NCBI RefSeq assembly: GCF_020687205.1
Contig: NZ_JAJEQE010000031.1
Span: 1 to 37,363, forward strand
Origin: Hominisplanchenecus faecis
GTDB taxonomy: Bacteria; Bacillota; Clostridia; Lachnospirales; Lachnospiraceae
Direction: 5' to 3'
Length of the DNA stretch: 37,363 nucleotides
Shown here: piece by piece, positions 1 to 8,311 of the stretch
Layout of the letters: each line of letters opens with the position of its first letter
How positions within the stretch are numbered: the first letter of the stretch is position 1
The notes under the pieces: generated by a model
Told to the model about the DNA's origin: nothing
The model's database searches: none
What the model saw: only the letters and a program-made list of their open reading frames with translations
Program-made: the position numbers and the translations under genes

Positions 1-540
1 GTGTTATATTTTGGGACGGACAGACATTGGAACAGCAGGAAAAAGATCAAAGAACTGATGGAAATCCCAAGATGTCTGGATATGTATGTGAATGATTACC
101 AGATGCATGTCTTTGAGGTTGCATGGCTGACAGAAGAGCAGATCAGTCACTTCCGCAGTGACTTCAAAGTGGTGGCAAATTTTTTTGTACAGAAAAGAAA
201 AAACAAAGATTATATCCCGGATGATCCAACAGAGATCCGGCATGTGGATGAAGTGCTGAAGCTTTTGCAGGTCATGACAGGAGATAGACGTTATGAGGAA
301 ATTTTCAGGAAAAAGAAGGAAGGGGTGCACAGTATGTGTGATGTGGCAGAAAGGTTAGAGCAAATGGGTATTGCCAAGGGAATCGAAATTGGCAGGAGTG
401 AAGGAAGAACAGAGGGAAAAATCGAAGGCAAGATCGAAGGCAAAATACTGGTATACAGGAATTTGTGCCGAGAAGGTTTTGATGAGAAAAAAGCCAGGAA
501 ACTTGCAGAGTTACCAGAAGATGTGAGTTTGGAACAGTAA
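1..540 (+). CDS. Rpn-family (PD-(D/E)XK) nuclease/transposase-like protein, C-terminal part
   Basis: The reading frame is open from the first base, so the gene almost certainly begins upstream; the GTG at position 1 need not be a start. The 179 visible residues look like the C-terminal half of Rpn-type proteins (recombination-promoting nuclease/putative transposase, PD-(D/E)XK fold): a helical segment ending in a plan such as HVDEVLKLLQVMTGDRRYEE, then a charged tail with a repeated G-[KR]-[IT]-E-G pattern (residues about 128-148) and a short helical end (FDEKKARKLAELPEDVSLEQ). The nuclease core is outside the window, so activity cannot be judged. Family known for RecA-independent recombination and intracellular DNA cleavage. 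Assignment rests on overall pattern and the EGK tail; moderate confidence. Confidence 0.6.
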   Translation: MLYFGTDRHWNSRKKIKELMEIPRCLDMYVNDYQMHVFEVAWLTEEQISHFRSDFKVVANFFVQKRKNKDYIPDDPTEIRHVDEVLKLLQVMTGDRRYEEIFRKKKEGVHSMCDVAERLEQMGIAKGIEIGRSEGRTEGKIEGKIEGKILVYRNLCREGFDEKKARKLAELPEDVSLEQ

Positions 541-614
541 AATTTTTTGCACTGAAAGTTGATGATAGAGAAATAAATGGATTCGATGATGAAATAGGAT
601 TGCTTTATCAGGAG

Positions 615-651
615 AGCGGATCAGGAAAACGATATCCCTGATCTGCTTTTT
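615..651 (+). terminator. Rho-independent terminator after the Rpn-like gene
   Basis: An 11-bp stem (615-625 with 637-647, one G-U pair) with an 11-nt loop is followed by a T run. It lies 75 bases after the stop of the Rpn-like gene and ends that transcript. The rest of the 541-883 gap holds only a weak AGATAAT/ATTATCT hairpin near 675-700 and no coding sequence I can support. Confidence 0.75.
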
Positions 652-883
652 GCATTTCCATAGAGAAGAGAAAAGATAATGTTTTGAAAATTATCTTACA
701 GCAGAGGTTTTCTTTGCTTTACTCAAGTTTCTGTAAACTTTCTTTGGTTTTGTGTCCGGTTTCGGCTATGGAGTGTCTGGCTTGTCGGAGTCAGTTCAGA
801 GATCCAGAAGTTCAAGATTTTGCTTGTGAAAAAATCCGTCAGCGGTTAAAATAAATACAAAAGAAAAAGGAACAGAGCAGACA

Positions 884-1474
884 ATGGGAAAAATATTTTA
901 TATGATGGGGAAAAGCTCATCTGGCAAAGATACAATTTTTGAAAAGATCATACAGAAAAAAGAACTGGAACTACATCAGATCGTGCTGTATACAACAAGA
1001 CCGGCAAGGGCAAATGAGACGGATGGTGTACAGTATCATTTTGTAGATGAGGCAAGGCTTCTTGAACTGCAAAAGGCAGGCAAAGTAATCGAACTGAGAG
1101 CTTATCAGGTTGTTGGCGGAGTCTGGAAATATTTTACGGTGGATGATGAACAGACGGATTTAAAGAATAAAAATTATCTGGCGATCGGAACGCTGGTATC
1201 TTATGAAAAACTGAGGGATTATTACGGAGAGGAGAAACTTGTAGCGATCTATATTGAAGTGGAAAACGGAGAACGGCTTGCACGGGCACTTGAGCGGGAA
1301 CGAAGACAGAATCAGCCAAATTATGATGAACTCTGCCGGAGATTTCTTGCGGATAATGCCGATTTTTCCGAAGAAAATCTGACCAGAGCAGGAATAAAAA
1401 AGCGTTTTCAAAATAAAGAATTGCAGAAGTGCGTGGAGGAAATTGCAGTATTTATTTCAGAAAACTCTAGGTAA
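884..1474 (+). CDS. Guanylate-kinase-like P-loop NMP kinase
   Basis: A 196-residue protein with a Walker A loop GKSSSGKDT at residues 9-17 and a guanylate-kinase-like YTTRPAR (residues 36-42), the region that binds GMP in Gmk. The C-terminal part is a lid/helical region rich in Arg and Glu. Length matches the Gmk family (about 190-210 aa), which phosphorylates GMP to GDP in the cytoplasm. The P-loop lacks the usual SGPSGAGKGT form, so it is probably a divergent paralogue and not the housekeeping Gmk; substrate unproven. It sits upstream of holB, where many Firmicutes carry tmk. A weak AAAAGGAACAG-like ribosome site precedes the ATG. Confidence 0.75.
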   Translation: MGKIFYMMGKSSSGKDTIFEKIIQKKELELHQIVLYTTRPARANETDGVQYHFVDEARLLELQKAGKVIELRAYQVVGGVWKYFTVDDEQTDLKNKNYLAIGTLVSYEKLRDYYGEEKLVAIYIEVENGERLARALERERRQNQPNYDELCRRFLADNADFSEENLTRAGIKKRFQNKELQKCVEEIAVFISENSR

Positions 1475-1487
1475 AGCCGCCTATTTA

Positions 1488-1496
1488 TGATATAAT
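1488..1496 (+). promoter_or_regulatory. Extended -10 promoter for the holB operon
   Basis: TGATATAAT forms an extended -10 element 49 bases before the holB start chosen here. There is no good -35 (only CTAGGT-like sequence about 17 bases upstream), which is usual for extended -10 promoters. It suggests holB can be transcribed separately from the Gmk-like gene. Confidence 0.5.
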
Positions 1497-1544
1497 AGAA
1501 AATCATTGGGTATACGAATGATAAAATCAGAGAGGGGTGAGCAT

Positions 1545-2540
1545 ATGCCTGGATTTGAGGAAATCGTAGGACATGAGCAGATTGTTACGCATCTGAAAAG
1601 TGCGATGAAACTTGGGAAGGTGTCCCATGCGTATATATTAAGTGGAGAAAAGGGATGCGGCAAGAAGCTGCTTGCGGATGTTTTTGCAGAAACACTGCAG
1701 TGTGAAAAGGGAGGCACAGAGCCTTGCGGCAGCTGCCATTCTTGTGTACAGGCACGGAGCGGCAACCATCCTGACATTATACATCTGATGCATGAAAAGC
1801 CGAACAGCATCAGCGTGGATGATGTGAGACAACAGATCGTGAACGATGTACTGGTCAAACCATACAGTGGAAAATATAAAATTTATATCGTACCGGATGC
1901 GGAGAAAATGACAGCGGCTGCACAGAATGCACTTCTGAAGACAATCGAGGAGCCGCCTGCATATGCAGTGATTCTGCTGCTTGCAAACAATGCATCAGCA
2001 CTTCTGCCGACCATCTTATCAAGATGCGTTATGCTTTCTTTGAAACCGGTCGCAGACGATAAAGTCAAGCAGTATCTGATGGAGCATGTACAGGTGCCGG
2101 ATTATGAGGCGGATGTCTGCGTGGCATTTGCACAGGGCAATATCGGAAAAGCCGTACAGCTGGCAACATCGGACAGCTTTAATGAAATCAAAAATTCAGC
2201 ACTTCATCTGCTGAAAAATGTATCTAAGATGGAGATCAACGATATTATCGCAACGGTGAAATCCGTATCCGAATTTAAGATTGATATTCAGGATTATCTG
2301 GATTTTCTGGCGGTGTGGTATCGTGACATCCTGTATTTTAAAGCGACAAGAGACAGCAATGGGCTTATTTTTAAAGATGAGCTGAATGTGATCACCGATC
2401 AGATCAATAAAAGTTCCTACGAAGGTATCGAAAATATTCTGCGGGGACTCCAGACAGCGAAAACGCGTCTGAATGCAAACGTTAATTTTGATCTGACCAT
2501 GGAACTGCTGTTTCTTCTTATAAAGGAGAATTTGGTATAA
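1545..2540 (+). CDS. holB: DNA polymerase III subunit delta'
   Basis: Clamp-loader subunit that helps place the beta sliding clamp on DNA. Counting from the ATG at 1545 (331 aa), the protein has GEKGCGKK at residues 34-41 (a degenerate P-loop, GKK instead of GKT, as often seen in delta'), a four-cysteine zinc module at C53, C61, C64 and C67, and the SRC sequence of the sensor region (TILSRCVMLSLKP). An upstream in-frame ATG exists at 1506, but the AGAGGGGTGA ribosome site lies right before 1545. The stop overlaps the ricT start by one base (TAATG), showing translational coupling. Confidence 0.93.
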   Translation: MPGFEEIVGHEQIVTHLKSAMKLGKVSHAYILSGEKGCGKKLLADVFAETLQCEKGGTEPCGSCHSCVQARSGNHPDIIHLMHEKPNSISVDDVRQQIVNDVLVKPYSGKYKIYIVPDAEKMTAAAQNALLKTIEEPPAYAVILLLANNASALLPTILSRCVMLSLKPVADDKVKQYLMEHVQVPDYEADVCVAFAQGNIGKAVQLATSDSFNEIKNSALHLLKNVSKMEINDIIATVKSVSEFKIDIQDYLDFLAVWYRDILYFKATRDSNGLIFKDELNVITDQINKSSYEGIENILRGLQTAKTRLNANVNFDLTMELLFLLIKENLV

Positions 2541-3460
2541 TGATAAAAATTGTTGGTGTCCGTTTTCGCACGGCCGGGAAGATTTATTACTTTGATCCGA
2601 AAAAACTGCCGATCAAAAAGGGAGACCATGTGATCGTTGAGACAGCAAGAGGAATCGAATACGGCAGCGTCGTAGCCAATCCAAAGGAGATTCCGGATGA
2701 CGAAGTAGTTCAGCCGCTGAAAGCCGTTATGCGTATCGCAACACCGGATGACGATGCAAGAGTAGAACGCAATTTGGCAAAGGAAAAGGATGCTATGCGT
2801 ATCTGTGCCGAGAAGATCCGCAAACATAAGCTGGATATGAAGCTGATCGATGCAGAATATACGTTTGATAACAACAAAGTCCTGTTTTATTTCACGGCGG
2901 ACGGCAGAATCGATTTCCGTGATCTGGTAAAAGATCTGGCATCCGTATTTAAGACACGTATCGAGCTTCGTCAGATCGGTGTGCGGGATGAGACAAAACT
3001 GCTTGGAGGTATCGGCATCTGCGGAAGACCGCTTTGCTGCCATACATTCTTATCTGAGTTCGCACCGGTTTCAATCAAGATGGCAAAAGAGCAGAATCTT
3101 TCACTGAATCCGACCAAGATCTCCGGTGTCTGCGGAAGACTGATGTGCTGCCTGAAAAATGAAGAGGAGACTTACGAGTATCTGAACAGCCGTCTGCCGG
3201 CGGTCAATGATACGGTGACGACTGAGGACGGTTTAAAAGGAGAAGTACACAGTGTCAACGTGCTTCGTCAGACCGTAAAAGTGGTTGTGGAAGTCGGGGA
3301 CGAAAAAGAGATCCGTGAATACGATGTCAAACAGCTCAAGTTCAAACCTCGCAGAAGAAAAGAAAAAAACGGCGGGGCAGGGAAACAGGAAGAAAGAGAG
3401 CTGAAGAAACTCGAAGCAATGGAGAAAAAGGAAGGAAAATCAAAACTAAATGACAATTAA
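2540..3460 (+). CDS. ricT: PSP1-domain protein RicT/YaaT
   Basis: 306-residue PSP1 (YaaT) family protein. In Bacillus subtilis RicT(YaaT) works with RicA and RicF in an Fe-S-bearing complex that affects mRNA maturation by RNase Y, sporulation and competence. The sequence has the family's cysteine-rich motifs CGRPLCC and CGRLMCC around residues 161-206, the KGDHVIVETARGIEYGSVV N-terminal region, and a very basic/acidic low-complexity tail from about residue 265. The start overlaps the holB stop and its end overlaps the next gene by 11 bases. In B. subtilis yaaT also follows holB, so the synteny is conserved. Confidence 0.92.
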   Translation: MIKIVGVRFRTAGKIYYFDPKKLPIKKGDHVIVETARGIEYGSVVANPKEIPDDEVVQPLKAVMRIATPDDDARVERNLAKEKDAMRICAEKIRKHKLDMKLIDAEYTFDNNKVLFYFTADGRIDFRDLVKDLASVFKTRIELRQIGVRDETKLLGGIGICGRPLCCHTFLSEFAPVSIKMAKEQNLSLNPTKISGVCGRLMCCLKNEEETYEYLNSRLPAVNDTVTTEDGLKGEVHSVNVLRQTVKVVVEVGDEKEIREYDVKQLKFKPRRRKEKNGGAGKQEERELKKLEAMEKKEGKSKLNDN

Positions 3461-4220
3461 ACTGTATCCGGATGAGAGACTGGATGATCTGCAGAGAAGC
3501 GGGTACCATATCATCCAGAATCCGAAAAAATTCTGTTTTGGAATGGATGCGGTTTTGCTTTCCGGATTCGCAAAGGCAAAGCCGGGAGATAACGTTCTGG
3601 ATATCGGTACCGGGACTGGAGTTATCCCGATCCTGATGGCGGCAAAGACAAAAGCCGGACATTTTACCGGTCTTGAGATACAGCATGAGAGTGCGGATAT
3701 GGCGATGCGAAGCATTCGGTATAATCATCTGGAAGAGCGAATCTCTATTGTAGAAGGCGATATCAAGGAGGCCGGGACATTGTTTGCTTCGGCTTCTTTT
3801 CATGTAGTCACAAGTAATCCGCCGTATATGATCGAGCATCACGGTCTGGTCAATCCGGATAATGCAAAAATGATCGCAAGGCATGAAGTTTACTGCACGC
3901 TGGAGGACATCATCGTCCAGACAGCAAAACTTCTGAAAAACAGCGGAAAGTTTTATCTGGTACATCGACCGTTCCGGCTGGCGGAGATTTTTTATCTGCT
4001 TGTGAAGTACGGACTTGAGCCAAAGAGAATGCAGATGGTGCATCCGTATATCGATAAAGAACCGAACATGGTCCTGATCGAAGCCATGAAAGGTGCAAAA
4101 TCAAGGATCACCTGTGAGCCGCCGCTGATCGTGTATGAGAAACCGGGTGTGTATACAAAGCAGATTTATGATATTTACGGATACAATGATGCCAGGGTCA
4201 AAGAGCATTCGGAAAGGTGA
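3450..4220 (+). CDS. TrmN6-type class I SAM-dependent methyltransferase
   Basis: 256-residue Rossmann methyltransferase. Motif I (VLDIGTGTGVIPILMA, residues about 49-64) binds SAM; NPPY near residues 125-128 is the signature of N6-adenine/exocyclic amine methylation. The family includes tRNA1(Val) A37 N6-methyltransferase (YfiC/TrmN6; YabB in B. subtilis, which is also located between yaaT and rsmI). It overlaps ricT by 11 bases and is followed 7 bases later by rsmI, so the four genes are one operon. The last codons (about 4189-4203) contain a 15-base match to a dispersed non-coding repeat of this window; see findings. Confidence 0.88.
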   Translation: MTIKLYPDERLDDLQRSGYHIIQNPKKFCFGMDAVLLSGFAKAKPGDNVLDIGTGTGVIPILMAAKTKAGHFTGLEIQHESADMAMRSIRYNHLEERISIVEGDIKEAGTLFASASFHVVTSNPPYMIEHHGLVNPDNAKMIARHEVYCTLEDIIVQTAKLLKNSGKFYLVHRPFRLAEIFYLLVKYGLEPKRMQMVHPYIDKEPNMVLIEAMKGAKSRITCEPPLIVYEKPGVYTKQIYDIYGYNDARVKEHSER

Positions 4221-4227
4221 GAAATAT

Positions 4228-5088
4228 ATGAGCGAAAATCAGGGAAAACTGTATCTGTGTGCAACTCCGATCGGAAATCTGGAAGACATTACGATGCGTG
4301 TTCTGCGAGTGCTTCAGGAGGTCGATCTGATCGCGGCGGAGGATACCAGAAACAGCATCCGGCTTTTAAATCATTTTGATATCCATACTCCGCTGACGAG
4401 TTACCACGAATACAATAAAATCGAAAAAGCCTATGTTTTAATAGAAGAAATGAAAAAAGGGAAAGACATCGCCCTGATCACCGATGCCGGTACGCCGGGC
4501 ATTTCCGATCCGGGTGAAGATCTAGTGCGTCTGTGCTATGAAAACGGTGTTGAGGTGACTTCCCTTCCGGGAGCCTGTGCCTGCGTGACGGCACTGACAC
4601 TTTCCGGATTATCCACCAGACGTTTCTGTTTTGAGGCATTTCTTCCATCGGATAAAAAAGAAAAACAGGAAGTTCTGGAAGAATTAAAAGATGAGACCAG
4701 GACGATCATCATTTACGAAGCACCGCACAGGCTGGTGCGTACCTTAAAAGAACTTCTGGAAACACTTGGCGACCGCAGAATGACGGTTCTGCGGGAACTG
4801 ACGAAAAAGCATGAGACAGCATTTACCACGACACTTTCAGAGGCAGTGGCGTACTATGAAGCGGAAGCACCGCGAGGCGAATGTGTACTGGTGCTCGAGG
4901 GCAGAAGCCGGCAGCAGATGAAAGAGGAAAGTCAGGCAGCCTGGAAAGAGATGGACATCGAAGAACATATGCAGAAATACCTGGATCAGGGCATGGATAA
5001 AAAAGAAGCGATGAAACAGGTAGCAAAAGACCGCGGAGTCGGAAAAAGAGATGTCTACCGGGAATTAGTTGACAGAGACAAAGCCTGA
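4228..5088 (+). CDS. rsmI: 16S rRNA 2'-O-ribose C1402 methyltransferase
   Basis: RsmI uses SAM to methylate the ribose of C1402 in 16S rRNA. The protein begins with the family pattern LYLCATPIGNLEDIT, has AAEDTRNS (about residues 37-44), SYHEYNK, the SAM-binding LITDAGTPGISDPG and LPGACACVTALTLSGL, typical of the tetrapyrrole methylase fold, plus the C-terminal helical extension ending in DVYRELVD. The ATG at 4228 is preferred over an in-frame ATG at 4135 because GGAAAGGTGA sits just upstream, the upstream codons would lie inside the preceding gene, and the family starts here. 286 aa, normal length. Confidence 0.95.
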   Translation: MSENQGKLYLCATPIGNLEDITMRVLRVLQEVDLIAAEDTRNSIRLLNHFDIHTPLTSYHEYNKIEKAYVLIEEMKKGKDIALITDAGTPGISDPGEDLVRLCYENGVEVTSLPGACACVTALTLSGLSTRRFCFEAFLPSDKKEKQEVLEELKDETRTIIIYEAPHRLVRTLKELLETLGDRRMTVLRELTKKHETAFTTTLSEAVAYYEAEAPRGECVLVLEGRSRQQMKEESQAAWKEMDIEEHMQKYLDQGMDKKEAMKQVAKDRGVGKRDVYRELVDRDKA

Positions 5089-5108
5089 AAAGCAGAAGGA
5101 GGAAAGCT

Positions 5109-5552
5109 GTGAGTACGACATACGACACGTTAAATAATGTTCTGGTTCGATTATTCCATGATATTATGACACTGGAAGAGAAAGCGATCCGGACGGGGGA
5201 ATTCAGCGAGATCTCCAATAACGATATGCATATCATCGAGGCAATCGGCATTGATGAACCGCGAAATATGTCTTTCGTAGCCAAAAAACTTTCTGTTACG
5301 GTCGGAACGCTGACGATTGCGGTTAACAATCTTGTAAAAAAAGGTTATGTAAATCGTACACGCAGCGAAAAAGACCGAAGGGTCGTGCTGATTTCTCTTA
5401 CCGAAAAAGGCCGGAGAGCATATGAGCATCATCGCCTCTTTCACGACAAAATGATCAAGGCGACGATTGCAAATATGAGTGAACAGGAAGAAGAAGTGCT
5501 GGCACAGGCACTCACCAATCTGATCGGCTTTTTTGAGCAGTATCAGCAGTAA
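5109..5552 (+). CDS. MarR-family transcriptional regulator (FabT-like)
   Basis: 147-residue winged-helix DNA-binding protein starting with GTG after a strong AGAAGGAGGAAA site. The MarR core is clear: recognition region LSVTVGTLTIAVNNLVKKGYV (about 56-77) followed by the wing TRSEKDRRVVLISLTEKG with the conserved Asp-Arg-Arg. The N-terminal VLVRLFHDIMTLEEKAIRTGEFSEIS resembles FabT, the fatty-acid biosynthesis repressor of Firmicutes, but no fab genes are nearby, so the target is unknown. It trails rsmI by 20 bases and is probably in the same operon. Confidence 0.85.
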   Translation: MSTTYDTLNNVLVRLFHDIMTLEEKAIRTGEFSEISNNDMHIIEAIGIDEPRNMSFVAKKLSVTVGTLTIAVNNLVKKGYVNRTRSEKDRRVVLISLTEKGRRAYEHHRLFHDKMIKATIANMSEQEEEVLAQALTNLIGFFEQYQQ

Positions 5553-5604
5553 ACGACATTTTGACCTTTAGACCCTGGCATCATGGAAATAACCGCAAAA
5601 TTCA

Positions 5605-7362
5605 TTATGATTTTTGCAGAACGTATTTATACAATACTGGAAATAGGCACGGACCTGTTTCCAGTATTTTTTTATGGAAATTTTTCAAAGAAAAAGAAGC
5701 ACCTTCTTTTTTCAGGGCTGCCTGTTTTAAATCTTCAAAACAAAGATAGCCAACATAGTATTTCAGATAGTTTGCAGGAGCCTCCAAAATGGTGTTGAAA
5801 AAGGCATCGGCAGTCCCTTCTCCATTTAAGCCAAACTGCGAAAGAACCTTTGCCGTCTGCGAGCGGTCATATCCATAATAATGGATCAGAATATCAAGAA
5901 AAGAAGAGATGCCGAGGTTTAAAGAACGGTTCAGGCGATAGATTTCGGCAATGATAGTATCAGAACATCCGTAAGAAAATGACTGCATTTCCACGTAGGT
6001 TGCCCAGCCTTCCACATAACCACCGAAATTTGTCAGACTGCGGACAGGGCGGATACCGGAGTCGTTCGAGAAAATCGTCTGGTACAGATGGCCAGGATAA
6101 CCTTCGTGTGCAAGTGTCGAATAGAGATCCAGTCCACGGTAACCGATTTTCGGATTTATGTAGATGACATTCTGGTTGCGGTTGTCGAGCGGTGCGGTCA
6201 GATAAAAAGCCGGGCTTAAATAATCTTCCAGAGCTTTTTCAACGTATTTGACTTCGTATGTCACGTCCGCGATTTCCGGAAAATCCTCTGCCATTTTCCG
6301 TTTCAGATCATTCAGAATCGCCTTTGGATCAGAAGAAATCTGATCATTCACCGTTTTCAGCGTTTCATCCCCGGAATCGGAAAATAATTGTGGATTTTTC
6401 TGTGCGATCTGACGCAGCGTGTGGATATCTTTTACGAGCTGTGACTGGATTCTTTTAAAAATCGTTTCCACGCTGTCATAACAGCCGGTCGTGTCTTTGA
6501 CAAGATAAGCATAATAATTTTTGCCATCCGGAAGATAACAAAGACCGAGAGTGTTTTTGCTGCTGTCTTTTAACGCAGAAATCCCTTTGGAAAGTTTCCG
6601 GTAAGTCGGGATAACATAGGAGGCAAGGGCTTTCCGATTCAAAGAGCAGTATTTCTCTTTTTCGGTTTCATTTAAAAAATTAAGAGAGGCGATGCGGCTG
6701 TCAAAAGTGGTAAACAGAATATTCTGATCGCCGGTCTTAAGAAAAGCATCGCACTGGTCGATCACGCCCTGAGCGACAGAAGCATCCATGAAAAGTCCGG
6801 CAGCTGATTTGGTACGTTCAAACTGCAGAATGCTGTCATAGTATTCCGGAAGCCCGGAAAGAAGAGCCAGATACGTTTCAATATCTTTTTTATTATGAAA
6901 ACTGTATTCTGCAAGCAGAACCGGCAGCTGTGCCTGTGTGCCGAGAGACGGACCGAGCGGCTCATCGTAAAGCAGGTATTTTTCACCCTCTGCCTGTAAC
7001 GAAAAAGCACTTGTTAAAATATCATAAGTGAGACGGTTTTTTGTGGAAAGCCAATCTTTGGGAAACTTGAAAAGTTTTTCCAGATAAATATTCTGCTGTG
7101 AAAAAGAATCTGCGAGAACTTCCGGGTTCATGGAACCAAACGAAACATCCGGATCAGAAAGATTTAAAATTTCCGGGTTTTCCAGTGTATAGTGCAGATT
7201 TAAAGTATTTTCTGTAATTTCATTTCGAAAGACTGTATCACAGAAAGCGACAAAAGAATGATTGATTTCATAATAAAAAACAGAACAAAAGAGAAAGATA
7301 AGAGCAGGAAGAAAAGCAAGCAGAAGTTTGTGCCTGCGAAGTCTGGAAAGAAAGGAGGACAT
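5605..7362 (-). CDS. DUF885-family membrane-anchored zinc metallopeptidase-like protein
   Basis: With the start at 7362 the protein has 585 residues. A basic N-terminus (SRLRRHK) precedes one membrane segment (about 12-28), so the bulk is extracytoplasmic. The DUF885 signature HEGYPGH is at residues 419-425 and GYVEGWATYVE around 449-459, consistent with a zinc site made by the His residues and Glu of EGW. The longer frame up to 7503 was rejected: it would add 47 Cys/His-rich residues before the membrane segment and overlap aroK. Family members are uncharacterised or act on peptides; substrate not predictable. Convergent with marR and divergent from aroK, so it is its own transcription unit. 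Confidence 0.85.
   Translation of the reverse strand: MSSFLSRLRRHKLLLAFLPALIFLFCSVFYYEINHSFVAFCDTVFRNEITENTLNLHYTLENPEILNLSDPDVSFGSMNPEVLADSFSQQNIYLEKLFKFPKDWLSTKNRLTYDILTSAFSLQAEGEKYLLYDEPLGPSLGTQAQLPVLLAEYSFHNKKDIETYLALLSGLPEYYDSILQFERTKSAAGLFMDASVAQGVIDQCDAFLKTGDQNILFTTFDSRIASLNFLNETEKEKYCSLNRKALASYVIPTYRKLSKGISALKDSSKNTLGLCYLPDGKNYYAYLVKDTTGCYDSVETIFKRIQSQLVKDIHTLRQIAQKNPQLFSDSGDETLKTVNDQISSDPKAILNDLKRKMAEDFPEIADVTYEVKYVEKALEDYLSPAFYLTAPLDNRNQNVIYINPKIGYRGLDLYSTLAHEGYPGHLYQTIFSNDSGIRPVRSLTNFGGYVEGWATYVEMQSFSYGCSDTIIAEIYRLNRSLNLGISSFLDILIHYYGYDRSQTAKVLSQFGLNGEGTADAFFNTILEAPANYLKYYVGYLCFEDLKQAALKKEGASFSLKNFHKKILETGPCLFPVLYKYVLQKS
5633..5673 (+). terminator. Rho-independent terminator of the holB-marR operon
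   Basis: An 11-bp perfect stem (5633-5643 with 5658-5668, arms AATACTGGAAA/TTTCCAGTATT) is followed by T7. It serves the plus-strand operon but lies inside the 3' end of the convergent DUF885 gene, whose last residues are therefore encoded by the hairpin. Confidence 0.85.
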
Positions 7363-7490
7363 AGGCAGATACCTGAACTGTTTTTTACAATGTACGTGCA
7401 GAAGGGAAAAAATATGTGCCATTAAGAAGCAATCTTTACAAACCATATCTGCTGTGATACAGTTATGAAAAAACAGGCAGGTGGTAAGAA

Positions 7491-8003
7491 ATGAAGAGTT
7501 CAAAAAATGTCATCCTGATCGGCATGCCGGGTTCAGGAAAAAGCACCGTTGGTGTTGTGCTTGCAAAAGTACTGGGATATCGTTTTATTGATTCCGACCT
7601 GGAGATCCAGAGTCAGGAAGGAAAGAGGCTTCCGGAACTGATCGAAGAATTTGGTACGGAAGGATTTCTTGATATTGAAGCACGCGTCAATGCTTCCATT
7701 GAGGCAGAAAGATGCGTGATCGCAACCGGCGGAAGTGTTGTATACAGAGATTCTGCGATGCAGCATTTAAAAGAGATCGGAACGGTCGTTTATCTGAAAC
7801 TGACCTGCGAGGAGCTGGAGGAGCGACTCGGTGACCTGCGGTGCAGAGGTGTCGCACTTCAGGAAGGCCAGACCTTGCAGAGCCTTTATGAAGAACGCAT
7901 TCCACTTTATGAAAAATATGCTGATATCACCGTCGATGAAACGAACATGAGCGTGGAAGAGACGATGGAACAGGTGGTTTTGCGATATAGGAGCAGAAAA
8001 TAG
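7491..8003 (+). CDS. aroK: Shikimate kinase
   Basis: ATP-dependent phosphorylation of shikimate to shikimate-3-phosphate in chorismate synthesis. 170 residues with Walker A GMPGSGKST (residues 11-19), FIDSDLEI (shikimate/Mg site Asp), FLDIEARV (in place of the common FR.xE) and ATGGSVV (about 78-84) that contacts shikimate. Ribosome site AGGTGG precedes the ATG. The FRxxE motif reads FLDIE here, losing the Arg that normally contacts shikimate; otherwise the family pattern is intact. Transcribed divergently from the DUF885 gene; 128 bases between them hold the promoters. Confidence 0.92.
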   Translation: MKSSKNVILIGMPGSGKSTVGVVLAKVLGYRFIDSDLEIQSQEGKRLPELIEEFGTEGFLDIEARVNASIEAERCVIATGGSVVYRDSAMQHLKEIGTVVYLKLTCEELEERLGDLRCRGVALQEGQTLQSLYEERIPLYEKYADITVDETNMSVEETMEQVVLRYRSRK

Positions 8004-8095
8004 CGGTTGTTACAAGAATGTTACGGAGAATATAGCTAAAATCCACGGTTCCTGAAATGTATCTTCGTTGCTTTTTACTGAAATCTTAATTTTTG

Positions 8096-8123
8096 TTTAC
8101 AAACACCAAGTTTGTGGTATAAT
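8096..8123 (+). promoter_or_regulatory. Sigma-A promoter of murA
   Basis: TTTACA (8096-8101), 16-base spacer, TATAAT (8118-8123). It lies in the 308-base gap between aroK and murA and gives murA a leader of roughly 180 bases. I see no clear terminator for aroK and no known riboswitch in this leader. Confidence 0.7.
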
Positions 8124-8311
8124 AAAAATTATGATGTTAGGGGAATCGCTTTTTGTCCTCGGCACATATTCGCAGGTGTTTACGTCATTTCCGGACGTTT
8201 ACAGAATTTCGTTAAAAAGTAAAAAAAGCAATTTGAAAAATGATGATAATGATGCAGAGCGATAACGGATGCATCAGAGATAGAGAGTATATTTTAATAA
8301 TAGAGGTGTCT

